Assembly: GCA_025352585.1 (NCBI GenBank)
Contig: JANXTD010000769.1
Span: 1-6,390, forward strand
Reading direction: 5' to 3'
Origin: Fimbriiglobus sp.
Lineage (GTDB): Bacteria; Planctomycetota; Planctomycetia; Gemmatales; Gemmataceae
DNA: 6,390 nt
Within the stretch, counting starts at the first letter, position 1. The number at the start of each line of letters is the position of its first letter. The translations under genes and the position numbers were made by a program. The notes beneath the pieces were generated by a model, which saw only the letters and a program-made list of their open reading frames with translations, made no database searches and had not been told where the DNA came from. Positions 5,484 to 6,390 of the stretch are shown here, one piece after another.

Positions 5484-5510
5484 ACGCCCGGCGGGGTGGC
5501 CGCCGGGCGT
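5484..5510 (-). terminator. Terminator hairpin after the DUF6263-like gene
   Basis: Read leftward, ACGCCCGGCGG (5510-5500) pairs perfectly with CCGCCGGGCGT (5494-5484) across a 5-base loop (CCACC). The 11-bp stem ends in T and is followed by TTCTGTT, an interrupted T-run. It lies 21 bases after the stop codon. The stem is very strong, but the T-tract is poorer than that at 3587-3591. Because the stem is a perfect palindrome it could also form in plus-strand RNA, but there it is followed by GGGAAA rather than T, so it should act only leftward. Confidence 0.75.
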
Positions 5511-5531
5511 GGGAAACTCGCGGGGTCAGCG

Positions 5532-6390
5532 TTACTTCTTCGCGGGAAGGAACGACACGTCGCCGGTGTCGAGTTCGTTCTTCTGGTCCTGGTAGAGCTT
5601 CACCTTCGTGTCGGCCATGCCAATGGTCACGTCGAGTTCGCCTTCGAGGATGACGTTGAAGCGGACCTGTTGCGTCCGGCCAGTCTTGGCGCTGTAGAGC
5701 ATGTAGCCCTGCTTGACTTCCTTGGTCGTCATCGTGCCGGCCTTGATGCGGAACGGCAGGCTCTCGGTGCCGCTGACCGGCGGCTTGTAAGTCAGCGTCG
5801 GCTTGACCTCGACGCGGTCGAGTTCCTTGTTGGCAGCGTCGGTGTCCTTGCCCTTGTAGGTGTAGGCGTAGGTGCGGTCGTAGGAGCCGATCGGGCCGAG
5901 CGACAGGACCGACTTCTTCTCCCAAGTCTCGTTGACGCCCTTCCCGGTGGCGGTGGCCAGGCCGGCGGACGGGTCGGTCATCTCCTTGAGGGCCTCGTCG
6001 CTGAGGATCGTCTTGAGGACCGCTTCCATCTGCGGGTTGATCGCGGAGAGTTTTTTCAGCGCCTCCTCTCGGCCATCGACCTTCTCGACGGCGTTGTTCG
6101 GCCCGAAGGTGACGGTGAATTCGAGACCGATGAGGTTCTTGAAGAACTCGGCGAGGCCGGGGTTGCCGGCCGCCCCGGACGGGTTGGTATCGGTCGAGTC
6201 ATAGTCGATCGTCTGCCCAGCGATGTCGAGCTTGAACTTCACGCCCTCAATGGTCTGCTTGACGAGCCACTTGCCCTTGTCTTCGCTGACCGGGGTCCAC
6301 TTGAAGAAGAAGGTCTGCTCGTGCTTCAGCGGCACGTCCGAGCCGCCCTGGACTTTGAGCGTCTGCTCGACACGCGTGGTGAGCTTCTGG
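5532..6390 (-). CDS. DUF6263-like protein, C-terminal 285 residues (start beyond the right edge)
   Basis: The frame is open from the right edge to the TAA at 5534-5532. A GTG at 6335 is only an internal valine: the frame continues upstream through KLTTRVEQTLKVQGGSDVP, which fits the family pattern, so the true start and probable signal peptide lie outside the window. Recognisable family-like stretches are HEQTFFFKWTPVSEDKGKWLVKQ near 6330-6255, followed by the IEGVKFKLDIAG and IDYDSTDTNP segments, a GLEFTVTFGP segment, and VDGREEALKKL. This resembles planctomycete DUF6263 proteins as I recall them, which are exported and of unknown function. The visible part is Lys/Thr/Glu-rich and likely beta-rich, with no cysteine, no catalytic motif and no membrane segment. 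It ends FLPAKK. The family name is recalled and unchecked; that it is a real coding gene is secure. Confidence 0.75.
   Translation of the reverse strand, partial: QKLTTRVEQTLKVQGGSDVPLKHEQTFFFKWTPVSEDKGKWLVKQTIEGVKFKLDIAGQTIDYDSTDTNPSGAAGNPGLAEFFKNLIGLEFTVTFGPNNAVEKVDGREEALKKLSAINPQMEAVLKTILSDEALKEMTDPSAGLATATGKGVNETWEKKSVLSLGPIGSYDRTYAYTYKGKDTDAANKELDRVEVKPTLTYKPPVSGTESLPFRIKAGTMTTKEVKQGYMLYSAKTGRTQQVRFNVILEGELDVTIGMADTKVKLYQDQKNELDTGDVSFLPAKK

Noticed and set aside
6333..6335. GTG at 6335 as start of the DUF6263-like gene
   Set aside because: The frame continues open to the window edge with family-like sequence, so this is an internal valine and the gene is cut by the window.

Overview
This window is about two-thirds G+C and compact, with no intergenic gap above 130 bases. 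It most likely comes from a planctomycete, probably of the Gemmataceae (Gemmata-like). The evidence is the start of a DUF1501 protein with its usual CDG-x-TRR twin-arginine leader at the left edge, a DUF6263-like protein at the right edge (I recall both families as abundant in that group), the G+C-rich codon use, and a tRNA gene without an encoded CCA end. This assignment comes from pattern recognition, not a database search.

Layout. Minus strand, 1-1567: the first 31 codons of a DUF1501 gene (1-95) lie downstream of a 462-residue protein (179-1567). That protein joins a NadD-like nucleotidyltransferase to an NAD kinase, so two steps of NAD(P) biosynthesis sit in one chain. A 128-base divergent region (1568-1695) separates it from a plus-strand block. 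The block holds a secreted dienelactone-hydrolase-family protein (1696-2475), then a six-helix membrane protein (2555-3166) overlapping a winged-helix regulator (3156-3554). A strong intrinsic terminator closes it at 3565-3591. Next is ispH (3635-4495), the last enzyme of the MEP isoprenoid pathway. Its final codons run into the antisense of a minus-strand tRNA-Ile(CAU) gene (4477-4549). The right third is all minus strand: the tRNA with its own promoter (4560-4588), rfbD/rmlD (4590-5456), a perfect 11-bp terminator hairpin (5484-5510), and a DUF6263-like gene entering from the right edge (5532-6390).

How the genes work together. Most are housekeeping genes: NAD(P) supply, isoprenoid precursors, dTDP-rhamnose and a tRNA. 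They are not one pathway. The clearly coupled unit is the membrane protein plus winged-helix regulator, which overlap by 11 bases. The most unusual observation is the NadD-NadK fusion, together with the altered signature residues in both of its halves. No mobile element, CRISPR array, phage gene or defence system is visible.
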